DNA from: Vitrella brassicaformis
Taxonomy: Eukaryota; Sar; Vitrellaceae
Assembly (NCBI GenBank): GCA_001179505.1
Contig: CDMY01000505.1
Coordinates: 10,586 to 63,082 of the forward strand
DNA: 52,497 nt
Reading direction: 5' to 3'
The translations under genes and the position numbers were made by a program. The stretch's first letter is position 1, and every line of letters starts with the position of its first letter. The notes beneath the pieces were generated by a model. The model was not told the DNA's origin and ran no database searches. It was given only the letters and a program-made list of their open reading frames with translations. Positions 30,038-44,027 of the stretch are shown piece by piece.

Positions 30038-32243
30038 CTACAGAAGAGGCCATGGATGGATGGATGGATGGTTGCAGGAGGGAAGTGGGAGCCGACCCAG
30101 TGGACCGTCTTCCACGACGATCTGACAGGCCAGAAGGTCGACCAGGTCCTCGTCGTTCGGTAGGCTGCCACAGACATACATCACTCTCACTCAATTCCAT
30201 CTGATCTCATCTCCCGCTGTTTCTTCCTTTTTTGTTTTTTTTCTTTCAGAGGGCACCAGCTGTACGAGCGGACCACTGCCATAATGCTGGCAATGAAGAA
30301 GGAGAAGGACCATCCAGCGGCAGCGCCCCCAACGATCAGTGGCCTGCCCCTCCCCGACTTCCCGCCCTCCGCCGACAGTTCCTTCGGCAGCTGGTTTGCC
30401 ATCGCCCTCGACCGTGCAGCAGAGGAGGAGCGCCAGGCGTGCCAGGACCCCCCTCAAAAGAAGCAGAAGCGTCGTAAGGGGGCGACACAGGCGGCACAGG
30501 CGGCATCCGAGGCCGCTGACCAGGCCGAGAAGGTCGATAAGGAGGTCGGCCTGCTGCGCCGAATGGCAGCCAAGATCGCACAGCGGGGGTTCGGCTACAA
30601 CTGCCAGCTGGCCGACCTCGCTCTCGTGCCCTCTCTCGAGGCGCTCGCCAGCCAGCAGCAGCCCGCCCACAAGAAACCCACGCGGCCGACTGATCGACAG
30701 CTGAAGGACCGGGCGGCGGGCGAGACCGACTACATGCGCCGCTACAAGGCCGGCAAGGGTTACCAGCCCGTCGCCACGCCTCAGCTGTCGATCTACGACC
30801 CGCCAGGGGTGCCGGCACCAGCGCCCAACGCGTACACCACCCTCGACCTCTTCAAAGTGTCGCCTGAGGAGGCGCAAGAGCTGAAGCGCAAGAGGGACGA
30901 TGGCGGAGAGGGGCGGGGAGGGGCAGATGGGGGAGAGGAGGACGAGGGCGAGGAGGGCGCGCGGCAACCCCAGAGGAAGAAGCGGAAGGAGGGGGGCCAC
31001 GGCAAGGGCAAGGACAGGAGGAAGAGGGCGCCAAAGAGGGCTGCCAGGGGAGCATACGACCCCTTTAAGCGGGCCAACATCGACCACCAGGTCAGGCACC
31101 TGATCCACAGCCAGTCACAATCCCTGACACACTTCCGTGCTCGCTCATTTGTGTGTCTGTCCGTCCGTTTGTCCGTCTGTTTGTGTGGGGTGTGTTGCAG
31201 CTGACAGAGGGCGACAGGCTCTGCACAAAAGGCTACAGCTGGCTGCCCCAGTTCCTCGTCGATTCGGCCGCCCTCCAGGACAACATCATCCACAAGGCCA
31301 TTGTCAACGAGGTTCGAGTAGTTGACCACGAGGACGGCAGCAGCCACGTGGAGGTGACCACAGCCGACGGGGACGTGTACAGCGCCCTGAAGGCCATCGT
31401 CACCGTGCCGGTTGGCGTGCTCAAGGCCACCAACGACACGGACTCCCGCATCGCCTTCGAACCGCCCCTGAGCGCCGCCAAGCAGCAGGCGTGCGAGCGG
31501 CTGGGTGGGGGCGGACACAACAAGGTGGTGCTGCGGTTTGACGAGTGCTTCTGGGACGAAGCCGAGCAGTTCATCAACTGCACCGACCCATCTGTGCAGT
31601 TCATGAACCTGCACGCCTTCGACCCGGCTAATGCCACCAACACACTGGTACGGATGCTGGGTGGGGTGGGTGGGCACACACCACACACGCATCCACCTCT
31701 CTATTGTATCTGTGTCCGTCTGATCGTTCAGGTGGCCCACCTCTTCGGGCAGCATGATCTGCAGAAGGAAGAGACGGTGGACAGGGTGGTCACCCTGCTG
31801 GCCGGCATGTATGGCCTCCACGTCGACGACCTCCGCGATGGGCTGGTGGACGCCGAGGTGACGAACTGGGACACTGACCCGTTCGCACTTGGCTCGTACA
31901 GCTGTCATCGGCCCGGAGGCAGCGCGGACGACATCGAAGAGCTGGCGACCGCCCATCCGGAACCCGAGAGCCAGGAGGGGGTTGACACCAGGCCAGCTGT
32001 CTTCTTCGCCGGAGAGGCCACCAGGTGGCTGGGGGGAGGGCGGTGGGTGGACCGGCAGATGCATTTTGTTTGTCCCTGCTCTTATGCCGGTGTGTGTGTG
32101 TGTGTGTCGTTGATTCGTTCAGCGCTGCGGGCAACCAGTGCGTCCACGGTGCCATGCACAGTGGAGTGCGTGCGACGACCGAGGCCCTCGCCGCCATCCA
32201 CGGCATCTCACACCCACTGTGGGCGGCATCGGAGGCCCTGTAG
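29054..32243 (+). CDS. LSD1/polyamine-oxidase-type FAD amine oxidase with a large charged insertion
   Basis: A flavin-dependent amine oxidase, most like lysine-specific histone demethylase 1 or polyamine oxidase. Eight exons: 29054-29649, 29749-29809, 29890-29989, 30078-30159, 30250-31090, 31201-31647, 31732-32024 and 32123-32243, 846 residues. The N-terminus is Arg/Pro/Ala-rich and disordered with a likely nuclear signal (RRSPSRRRPRSPP). FAD binding is shown by VVVGAGVAGLAAA and LEARDRVGGRI. The flavin-proximal Lys is in HNKVVLRFDECFW. Late motifs are WDTDPFALGSYS, FFAGEAT and VHGAMHSGVR. Between the substrate-domain strands, just before LTEGDRLCTKGYS, sits an insertion of about 220 residues, Lys/Glu-rich with a coiled coil. 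LSD1 carries its Tower helices at the equivalent place. I see no SWIRM domain. Whether the substrate is histone or polyamine is open. Confidence 0.88.
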
Positions 32244-33002
32244 TGTGCCTGCGCTGGCACACACACCCCCAGCCATGATAGGGTCTGGCCGCCTGTCTGC
32301 CTAGCCTAGCAGCCTGTCCCTCGTCGACGATTGCTGTGTTTGTTCCTTCTCTGCTTGTCTTTGCTTCAATTGGACCTCACTATTGCTCCTGAGCTTCCTT
32401 TGCTATGGCCTGCCTTTCGTGTTGCTGAGGTCCTGGGCCGTTTGGCTGCTGCTGTTATGACTAGGTTGTCGTATCCACACCCCACACTCACTGCGCTGAC
32501 TAAGAGAGAGGGAGAGGGAGAAGGAGAGGGAGAGAGAGATTGCTGTGGTGAGGTCGTATTTGTTGTATTTGCTTGCTCTTAGCTGACTGATGACTGACAG
32601 ACAGGTGTGGCACGTGTGCGTGGACGTCCGTGTGTGTGAGTGTTCTTGCCCGCCTGCCTGGTCTGGATGGAGCGAGCTGCCTATTTGCTATCTGTCTGTT
32701 GCCGTCTTGACCTTTGCTCTTTGCTGAACTACTTACTACTGGATTTGGGACGGACCGTTTGGATCAGTCGTGTGTATGTATGGTATGCATGAGATTCAAG
32801 ACGTGTGCACATACGCACATACAGACATCCGTACGTATTGGAGACACGTGCAGTGCACATGTATGTATATAGTTGCATGCCTCATCACATCAACGTGTAC
32901 ATGGCCCTCATGTATCGTATCACCACAACAAACAAAGAACGACACGAAAAACACAAACATGAGTTTTCATCCGTGTTTGTTGCAAAAATACATCAGTCTC
33001 AC
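32244..33002. other. Convergent intergenic region, no gene seen
   Basis: About 760 bases between the ends of the amine oxidase and the helicase genes. It has short GAGAGG runs near 32505-32540 and TACGTACA-like stretches, but no protein-like frame or RNA gene that I can identify. Confidence 0.5.
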
Positions 33003-36000
33003 TCAGCCAGCTACTTCCGCCCGCCCCTTGGCATCCCGTCCCTCCCGTTTGATTCTCTTGCCCTTGCCCCGAGCACCATCACCACCAGCCGCACCCTTTC
33101 TCTTGCGGTGGCCATGGGGGATGCGTCTGTCCGTTCCTTCCTGAGAATCGCTGCTAATGACCATGGCATGTGATGCCCTCCCACCCGACTGCACATCCCC
33201 GCCCCGCCCCCCCTGCTGCTGGGCCGCCACTTCATCGGCACAGTCAGTAAGGTCCACAACGTCCCTTTGATCGCCTCGCGGCTGCTGTGACACTGCTGCT
33301 GCTGCCGCTGCTGGTGGGATGGGGTTTGAGGTGGGGGGCATCCGACGCTCGCTGGCTGCTCCTCCAGCAGGATGCGCAGCAGCAGCGGCAGCACTCACCA
33401 TAGGACGCTGATCACCATCCCCTCCCACGCCCTCCGCATCTCCCCCATTGTCACCATAGTCGTCATCGATCCACCCGTCGATTTCATTCATTGGCACCTC
33501 ATCTTCCCTCTCCCTCTCGCTCTCCTTTGCCTGCGGTGCAGGTGCGGCAGCCGCAGCTGGCATGGTGGCTGGCTGGGGGTGAGGGGCCCGTGCCCACATG
33601 AATTGAATGCTGGGTGGCCGAAACGGTTGTCGGGGGACTGGGCTGTGTCCTCCTGCAGGAGGGCAGGGAATCCCCCTCGGCGGCATGGGGCCATGAGGCA
33701 TCCCCACGGGGCGAGCGATAATACCATCAGCAGGTGGTCTGGGTCTGGGTGGTGGGGGCCGGACGTACGCACGCGCAGGCGGACCCGGAGGCGGGGGTGG
33801 CATTGCAGGTGGCTGTGAGGTTTGGGAGTACCACAGCGGTGGTAGGTTGCCAGGAGGGGCGATAGGGGGCATCGCGGCAGCGCCGCCGCCGGCCGGGTCA
33901 TTGGCATCGGCAACACCTGGCAGCCGAGGGGGAGTGCGGCTGCGGGGTGGGGCTTTGTTGTAGAATTGCGGCCGTCCGCCTGGTTTGGATGGGTTGGCCA
34001 TGGCGGCCAAGAAGTCACGCGAGGGCCCGGTGCCATCCGCAGCACCACTGAGGGACTTCAGCATCTGCTCCAATGCACGCTTGACAGCTGTCCGGTCGTC
34101 ATCGGGGATGTGCGAGTATGTGATGCGATTGACGAGTGGCGAGGGGTCGGGTGGGAGGTCCGCCAGGTAGGGGGAAACGGAGCAGCGGTTGGGTTTGTTG
34201 TTGTCGAGCTTGATCTCGACGAATGATATGCGCAGCTGCTCCTTGGCCCGGGAAAGAGCCACATAGGCCACGCGCCGCTCCTCCTCCTGCGAATCGGGCC
34301 CGCTGCCTCCACTGCCTGCAATGCAATCAATGCACGTACACACAAGAGAGCAGGTGTGTGCGGCGGTGTCTCTCTGGTGTCCTTCCTGCGGTGTCTATAG
34401 GCCTGCCTACTGTGTAGGGCAGTTCAGTCGGGGTGTTTGGTGACTGACTGACCTGTATTCTGTCCACCACAAGGCCATTCGCCGTCGTTCATGCGTGTGC
34501 AGAAGACGAATGGCCACTCCTTGCCCTTGGCGCCGTGAGCTGTGGTGAGGGTGACGCATTCCTCTCGTTGTTGGTGGACGCCTTCTCAGCCAGCAGCTCG
34601 GTCGCATCGTCTGAGGGACACAAATACACCCACACATACACGGACACACACACACACATATGGATGGAGGGATGGATGGATGGATTGTCTCTGACCACTG
34701 AGAGCTATGGCGTCCAGGAAGCCAGAGAGACGAGCAGCAGGAGACTGCTGCTGCTGCAAGGCAAGGCAAGGCAAGGCAAGGCGACCAAGGGAGGCAGAGG
34801 GCAAGGTAGGTAGGTACGGATGGTACGGATGGAGGGGGCTTTCCTTTCTTTGTGTTTGTGTGTCTCCTTCCTTCCTTCTGTGCATGTCATGTCGTGTCGT
34901 GTCGTGTCGTGTCGTGTCGCCGCCTACAGTGTATGCTTTTGCCTCTCGCTGGAGTGCCTCTATTAGTGCACCGTAGTCTCGTGACTGGGGCAGCTTCTTG
35001 ACGACACGGTGCAGAAATTCCGACAACTCCAGATCCCTCAGCCTGACGCGTGCCATGTGTGTATGTGGTGGGTGAGGGGGACACACACACAAAGCAGCCC
35101 GGTGCGCATATCTGGTCATTCTGTAAACCCTCCCCTGACCGACCGACCTGTCGGTGAGTTGGCATGACTTGTCGAGTACATTGCATGCGGCGCAGATCGC
35201 CCGGTTAAGCACCTCGTTCTCATGCACACGCTGCCTCGGCCCGTCTGGCTTCTCCTCATACACGTGAATCCTGCCGACCGCTGCCCGCACGCGCTGCTCG
35301 AACCTGCTGATGGCGTCTGCAGACGGCTCTGCCAGCCGTAGCTGCTCCCGTCGGCGACGGGCCACCCTCTCTCGGTCTTTCTTCTTGGGGAGCTTCTGGG
35401 CCCTGGGCGGCTGCTTCTTGATGGGTGGCCGGTGGGGCGCCGGCGGCTGCTGGTGGTGGTGGTGGCCGTCCTGGGTGTCGTGGTCGGGTGGTGGTGGGGG
35501 TGGGGGCTGGGGCACCTCCTGCTCGGCCATGGCACTCAGGATGGTGAGGCAGGTGATGAAAGGCAGGGGGCCGTTGGGGGGAGGCAGCTCCTTGCGACCT
35601 GGCCACATGCAGCGCAGTGACCCACATGCAGAGTGTCGCGTCGTGTAGTGTCCTGAGGTCTTTTTGCTGTTGCTGCATTGTGTTCTGAAGTCTAGTCTAG
35701 TATTTGTGTATTTTCCCACCGAATGCAGCCATCTGCCTCAGTAGCTCCACGGAATGTTTCGTCCCTGTCGGTCAGACATGGCCGTCACCGCCCGCATGGC
35801 ATCGTCGTCGTCGATCGGCTTGAGAACGAAGCGACAGATCGCCAGAATGTCCTCTACCTGCCAGCCACATGACATGTACCACCCAACAACATACATACAT
35901 ACGGACGTACGTAAGTACGGATAGATGGCCACGCCACGGGGCGATTGCCAAGTCGGATTCATTTCACCCCCCTCACCTCTCGCTGGGAGTAGTAGGCGGC

Positions 36001-37880
36001 CCCGCGGACGACCAACGGGATGTTGTGGCCCTCCAGGAACTTCTGAAACTCCGTCAACGTTGACTGCTTCCTATACAATACAATACCTCATTCATACCAC
36101 AGAAACCGTGATCGTCAGTCAGTTCTCCCCGCCCATGCCCCTTCCCCCTTCATTCACTGTGTGTGTCATGTGCAGGTAGGTAGGTACCTGCAGATGATCG
36201 CTATGTCCTTCCACTGGCAGGAAGGCTGCTGCAGGGGCCCACTACCAGCCCCATCAATGAACCCCTTGAGCATGAGTATGTGTAGGAGCACCCAGAACAT
36301 CTCATGCTCGGGCGTGGCACACGAGCAGGCCTCCACGGGCTGCCCTCTACCGAGCGCCGCGGAGACCGGGGGCGGGGCAGCAGCAGAGGGGCACCACCAC
36401 CACGCAGGACGGCCTGACTCACTTCAACAATGCTCTTGCTACTCCTGAATGAACAGCACAAAAATAGGTAAAGCCACAGGGGCGTGCATGCATTTCGAAC
36501 CAATCAAGGGATCCAATCCTCAGTGGATTGGATCTTACTGACCTGAAGTTCTGCGTGAGCTTGACCCTGGGAGCGGCTTGGTACCGGTCTCGGAACGCCC
36601 CGAACTGGTCGTCTCCAGCACCTATTAGCGCACAAAATGAGATGGATGTGGACATATGCTGTTTGAGTCCGGGCAGCTGCTGCCTACCCTGGAAGCCATA
36701 GATTCGCTGGGAGGGGTCCCCAACGACCGTCACGCGACCGTCACGGGCGAGCAGGTGCAGCAATTGTAGCTGCACCGTGGATGTGTCCTGCACAGTGCAC
36801 ACACAGACACAGACACACCCATTCATTCATTCAACTAGAGGGTGTATGCCATGTGTCTCTCCCGCTGGCCCCGTCTCTCTGACCTGAAATTCGTCAACAA
36901 GAATGAATGTGTGGCGCTTCGTCAGCTCGGCCAGCAGAGGGGACGCCGGCTGCTGTAGTGAGTACATGACGGCCTTGAGCATGTCACAGAAGTCCAGGCA
37001 TCTGGCCGCCTTCATGGACTCCTCGTACTCACGGTACACGATCCTCTGATTGGCTGCACGCAGCGCACGATACACACATAGAATACAGGAATACAGGAGA
37101 GCATTAAAGTCATGCAGGCGATGCGTGTGTGGTCACTGTGGTGGCTGGCATCTGACGCACCTGTGAGGGAGCTGTCGTCTGGTGGTAGGTTGCGTGCCTT
37201 GGCTCTGTTGATGGCGCGGAGGTATTTGGCGGCTGGTCGGATGTTGGTGGAGTGGCTCCGCTGGATGACGTTCCTGGTCTGCAAATCCTCGAGGATCTCC
37301 CCGACCTTGAATCTCTGCTTGTTCTCATCCACGACCTGGAACGCCGCCTCCTCAGGCTGCTGCTGGGGCGCCTCGGCTGGTGTGGTGCCGCCTGTGGCTA
37401 GGGTGGCACTCGCCTCTCCACCACCCCTCCCCCCGTCCTGTCCGCCATCCTCAGAAACCTCTCCGGTAGCGCCACCAAGCCGAAAGAAGGCATCGGCCAC
37501 CTCAGGCCGCTCCCTTAGGACACTCAAACAAAACGCATGGTAGGTCTGCACTCCTATGCGGGCGAGAGGGTTCGTTCGGGCGTTGCCAGATGCCTTCAAT
37601 CGCGCCTTGAGCTCTTCGCAGGCTGCGCGACTGAACAAGAGAGAGAACACGCATCGCATCGATGCACACGCATCTGAATGGCGGCTGACCTGAAGCTGAA
37701 GACCAGGATGGCTTCAGGAGCTATCTCGTAGAGAGAGATGATCAACTCCAGCCGAAAGATTAGCGTTTTAGTCTTTCCGCTTCCGGCGCACGCCTCTATT
37801 GACAGCGGTTCGTCTGTCGGCGACTGACGCGCCCTATCCTGCTCCTCGGTCAAAGAGCCAGCTGCGGGAGCCCCCGCCAT
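33003..37880 (-). CDS. UvrD/Rep superfamily 1A DNA helicase, Srs2-like, with SUMO-interacting motif in the tail
   Basis: An ATP-dependent 3'-5' DNA helicase or translocase, nuclear by inference. Fourteen exons: 37690-37880, 37161-37630, 36884-37053, 36688-36787, 36543-36621, 36423-36444, 36188-36339, 35977-36070, 35751-35857, 35148-35672, 34928-35042, 34696-34753, 34453-34584 and 33003-34315, 1,175 residues. Motifs in order: I ACAGSGKT, Ia/Ib YHAFCL, II LVDEFQDT, III VVGDPSQRIYGFQG, IV LTQNFRS, V TTAHGAKGKEWPFVF, VI EEERRVAYVALSRAKEQL. The domain 2 insertion contains a Pro/His-rich linker and KKKDRERVARRRREQ. The last 350 residues are Pro/Ala-rich and disordered, with VVDLTD, a classical SUMO-interacting motif, a second possible one (MVISSDS), and a basic C-terminus (HRKRKG, GKGKRIKR). 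Exon 10 and 13 acceptors are the least certain. The architecture recalls yeast Srs2. Confidence 0.88.
34756..34780. repeat. (GCAAG)5 pentanucleotide repeat
   Basis: Five tandem units at the 3' splice border of a helicase intron, extending to the acceptor. A separate (GTCGT)6 array lies in the same intron at 34891-34919. Confidence 0.9.
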
Positions 37881-38262
37881 GGATTCTTGCTGCGATGACC
37901 TCCTCAAATCATGAACGCGATCTTGGTAAATTCACGAAAGGCGTCACACACATGACACATACACAGACAGCATACACAGACAGAGGGACGCGCACATGCA
38001 CACGTCAGTGATCGAGTGCATCATGCATTCTCCGATGTTCTTTACACAATTAAGTACAAAGGGGCCGGGCCAGCCGCTCTAATTCAATTCGTCTGCCGCC
38101 CCATTTCTTCCTTCAATGGCCAGTGTCTGTCAGTCTAATTAGCACCGTAGACTAGACGAGGGGCGGCGAACGATCGATATACACCAACAGCAACCAAGCA
38201 AGGCAAGCAATGAGAGGGGCACCGGACCGGACGTTGGTTGTGTTGGGTGCGTGCCGTTCGAA
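37881..38262. other. Intergenic between helicase start and ARL1 end
   Basis: 382 bases holding the helicase promoter and the ARL1 3' untranslated region. Nothing else is recognised. Confidence 0.5.
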
Positions 38263-40534
<2,272 letters not shown>

Positions 40535-40746
40535 CCTACATAGAAAGATGGATGCCTGCATGCCTGCATGCATGGCTGCATAGCCGTCGTCTGAGCGGCT
40601 TTTTGCATCGTTGAGATGGATAATATTTGTGCGACCGATATAATGGAATGGATTGGTCTTGAAGACACACGTGGGATGGGATGGGGTGGGCCGGCTGAGC
40701 TGAGGATGCGATCAAGACGGTGTGAGCAGTCCCTCGCGGTCCTGGG

Positions 40747-40770
40747 GGAGCGGTTTCACAGAATGTCCTA
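40747..40770 (+). promoter_or_regulatory. Shared upstream motif, copy 3
   Basis: Matches 3705-3728 at 22 of 24 positions (GGAGCGGTTTCACAGA then ATGTCCTA). It lies upstream of, and points toward, the LOG-family gene. Confidence 0.4.
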
Positions 40771-40929
40771 AGCGGCCAGACGGCCAAGTCCCATGTCTTT
40801 CACGCACAGTCAAACGACGACACGCAACAGGAATCACCCACGCACGCTCCACATGCACAGAGGAAGCCAAGGAACACACTCACGAGGCCTCCAGACCGAA
40901 ACCCACGGCCGTCCGCTGAATACGAGTCG

Positions 40930-40958
40930 TTTGCTGGACTAAGTCGTAGATCTGGCCG
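40930..40958 (+). repeat. Dispersed 29-bp element, copy 2
   Basis: 26 of 29 bases match 28757-28785 (TTTGCTGGACTAAGTCG ... AGATCTGGCCG). Confidence 0.5.
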
Positions 40959-41383
40959 AGTCGCTCCTGAGATGCGCCACCCCGGGCCTCCCCCACGCCG
41001 CAGAGTCGTCCCCCCTCGGCGCCGGAAGCTCCATCCGCTAGATACGGGTCAATTGCAGTCCTGGCGTGCGAGCCGCCGGGCGATCGGCGTCGCAGCGTAG
41101 CGTCTCCCCGCTTTCAACAAACGCGCACACCGAGGCGTTGGCCAGCAGCGGAGAGGAATTATCTGGTGTTGGGCTGTGTTCCGTGATTGACTGATTCTGA
41201 TTGGTGATTGTTTGCGATGGTTGAGAAGCTGCTGGATGGCGGTAAGGAAGCACAACGCCCATCCTCACAGCTGGACCAATCTTGATCTGTGTTTCTGTCG
41301 CATTGACTGACGCAGCTGATGGCTCCGCTGGTGACAGCAAGGGCGGGACGAGCGCCGCGCATCATGACGGTGAGGTGCCGCCG

Positions 41384-43518
41384 ATGGTGAAGCCGACCAA
41401 GGCGTACAAGAACCAGGAGTGGCTCAACAGCCGCGCCGCACGGCACATGCGCATCATGTGCGAATACCTCGAGACCAAAGACAGGTACGTAAGGACGGTT
41501 GGTACCTACTGCTACTTACTGCCCTGGTGGCAGGCACACATTCATTCAACAGACAGACAGACATCCGCCGCTCGAGTGGTGGTTGACTGAATCTGTCAGG
41601 CTGTGCTGTCTGTTGTCTCTCCCGCCGCCCGTCAGGTTGAAGCGTCACAATGTGCACTGCACCATTCTGTTCTTCGGCTCGGCCCGCTGCTTCCCTCACA
41701 AGGAGTACCAGCAGCAGCTCACAGAGGCCAAACAGGTCAGCTTAGCAGACAGGCACACAGACAGGAGTCATGCGACGACACCACACGACACACGCTCAAA
41801 CAGCGCAGCGCAGCCTGACGCCTGTGTCTGCGTGGCTGTATACGTATGTCTGTATGTGATCGGCCAGGCTGTCGAGAGCGCCAAGAGCTTCGGTGACGCC
41901 AAGAAGGTAGAGGAGGCCGAGGCGAGGTACCACCGCATTCACAAGCTCGAGTGGATGTGCGACTACTGGGACAAAACGTACCTCCTCGCAAAGAAACTCA
42001 CAGGTAGGGCCAACGATCATCTATGGCACTCAGCGCAAACCCGTCTCTGTGTGTGTGTGTGTGTGTGTGAATGTGTGTGTGCAGAGTGGGCGATGACCGA
42101 CACGTCGCGCCGTGCGATCTGGCGGATAGTGGAGGAGCTAGACGACCCGGTGGCCGACGATGACGAGCCGTCCACACACCTCAGACGTACTCAGCACACC
42201 CATCACATCACACACAACACAACCATCGCATACATACATGTCCATCGCATCCATCCGTGTGTGCGGAGATACGATACATGTATGTATGGTGCGTATGGTG
42301 CAGATCACGCCCGTGAGCACATGCGTGACAGCATTGGTCCGGGTGACCTGTCCCCCCAGCAGCGCCAGAAGGTGGCGCACTCACCCAGCCCACTCATCAT
42401 CTGCACGGGAGGCGGACCGGGGTACGTGACGTCACAGAGGAGGGAATGAAGCAAACGCTCAAACACCACGTGGACTGGACACTTACTTGGCTGTGTCTGT
42501 CATGTTGCCCCCCCCTTGTATGTACGTACGTATGTGTCAGTTTGATGGAGGCGGCCAACAAGGGCGCCTACGACGTGCCGGGGGGGCGATCAATGGGTCG
42601 GCATAGATAGCATAAGGGGAGGGGAGGGGGCACGCATGGCATTCGCGGGCTTGTGTGTATGTATATATGCCTGTGTTGCAGGTATGGGGATCAGTCTGCC
42701 GTTTGAGCCCGGGCTGAATCCCTATGTGACGCCCGAGTTGGGTTTCGAGTTCCACTACTTCTTCACTCGCAAGTTCTGGATGGTCTACTGCACACTCGGT
42801 GAAACAGAGAGGCCAAGAGGGAGGCAGGGAGGGAGAGGGGGAGAGACGGACGGACGCAGCACACGTGACGTATGTCTGGTCTGTGTGTGTGTGAACAGCG
42901 TTGGTGTGCACTCCCGGCGGCCTCGGGACACTCGACGAACTGATGGAGGTGCTCACACTCAAACAAACCGGTAAGGGGACGGGCGCCGCAGTACACACAC
43001 ACCGTCCGCAGCAGCGCGTGTGCATCCGTTTGTCTGCCTGTTGGTTTGGTTGGCGCCGACAGGGAAGATCAAGCGCAGCATTCCGATCGTGCTGTTTGGA
43101 TCCAAGTTTTGGAAGACAGTGCTGAATGTGGATGCCTTGGTGGAGTACGGCACCATCTCATCCAAAGACAGAGACCAACTGTAAGCCTACTCGCTCGCCC
43201 ACAGAGGGAGGGAGCCGTACGTATGGCTGCATGCATGTATGCATGTTGATTCCATCCTTTTCTGTCTGTCTGTCTGTCTGCGCCCCGCCCCCTGCGTGGC
43301 CTGGCCTGCAGGTTTTACACTGACAGTGTGGACGAGGCGTTCGAGCACATCACATCAATGATCGCCAGCGATGCGTAAGCACCCAACCAACTTGACACAC
43401 GAATTAAACTCTCTTCTCTATATCGTCTGTCTGTCTCTTGTGTGTGTGATGATACGTATCTGTCAGTTTGTTGCTGGGCAAAAAGTCACGGCCCGGCTCC
43501 TCCAAACAGCACAGGTGA
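41384..43518 (+). CDS. LOG-family Rossmann protein (lysine-decarboxylase-like / cytokinin-riboside-monophosphate phosphoribohydrolase fold)
   Basis: Family members remove ribose 5-phosphate from nucleoside monophosphates, such as cytokinin precursors; the substrate here is unknown. Exons: 41384-41484, 41636-41735, 41868-42003, 42085-42186, 42304-42421, 42541-42596, 42682-42798, 42899-42970, 43063-43180, 43312-43374 and 43467-43518, 344 residues from this ATG. The nucleotide-binding TGGGPGLMEAANKGAYD and the catalytic PGGLGTLDELME signatures are present. Other landmarks are TILFFGSAR, FFTRKFWMV and IPIVLFG. An N-terminal extension of about 150 residues with an acidic loop (DDPVADDDEPS) is longer than in plant LOG proteins. 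The last exon depends on reading GC|GTAAGC at 43375 as a donor; otherwise the protein ends at TAA 43376-43378. A 5' exon probably precedes 41384. Confidence 0.85.
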
Positions 43519-44027
43519 CGGAGCGACGCCTGCCCGGTGGTGGCGCCAGGCGATTGCTTTCCCTGCTGACTGACACGTCCCCATCCCCCCACATTTTTGC
43601 CGCTGCCTGCATCGCATCCACTCAGCCATACCCCACACCCAGCCATCCAGCCATCCATGTTTTGATTTATGCCGCTTTCGCCCTTGTCCCCCCTCTCTCT
43701 CTCGTCGTCCGACACACGCTCTGCTGTGCATTTGTCGTGATGTGTCGCGGTGTCGTGTCTGTCGGACTCACTGGCTGCTTGCCTGGCCGGCCGGCTCTCT
43801 ATAGTCGCGTGTCGGTCCGCCTCTATCCGTGTGCAGTGAGTGGATTTGCATGTGCGCTTTTTCGTGTGAGTCGTTCGGGACCTTTTTCAACGGAACCAAG
43901 TTAGGTATATGCACGCATTCGGTGGATTCAGGTGACCAACAGTTACTTACAGACAGGCCACAGTTCGCACGCGGACACACCACAGGCAGGAAGACCCACA
44001 CAACACCACACCACACCCACAAATGAG
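43519..44027. other. Convergent intergenic region
   Basis: About 500 bases between the 3' ends of the LOG and SWS1 genes. No further gene is seen. Confidence 0.5.

Larger units (their letters stand above)
40535..41383. other. Upstream region of the LOG-family gene, likely with unplaced 5' exon
   Basis: The frame of the LOG gene stays open from 41383 back to about 41282 and reads like protein (DGSAGDSKGGTSAAHHDGE). A good acceptor (gactgacgcag) ends at 41315. An upstream first exon is therefore likely within about 40960-41165, but I could not find it. Two short elements shared with other loci lie at 40747-40770 and 40930-40958. Confidence 0.45.

Noticed and set aside
30191-32064. Long minus-strand frames opposite the amine oxidase
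   Set aside because: Antisense of well-phased exons carrying FAD-binding motifs; composition is the complement of the real gene.
41038-41340. Minus-strand frame of 100 codons upstream of the LOG gene
   Set aside because: No domain, no partner exons, and it overlaps the likely 5' exon and untranslated region of the LOG gene.
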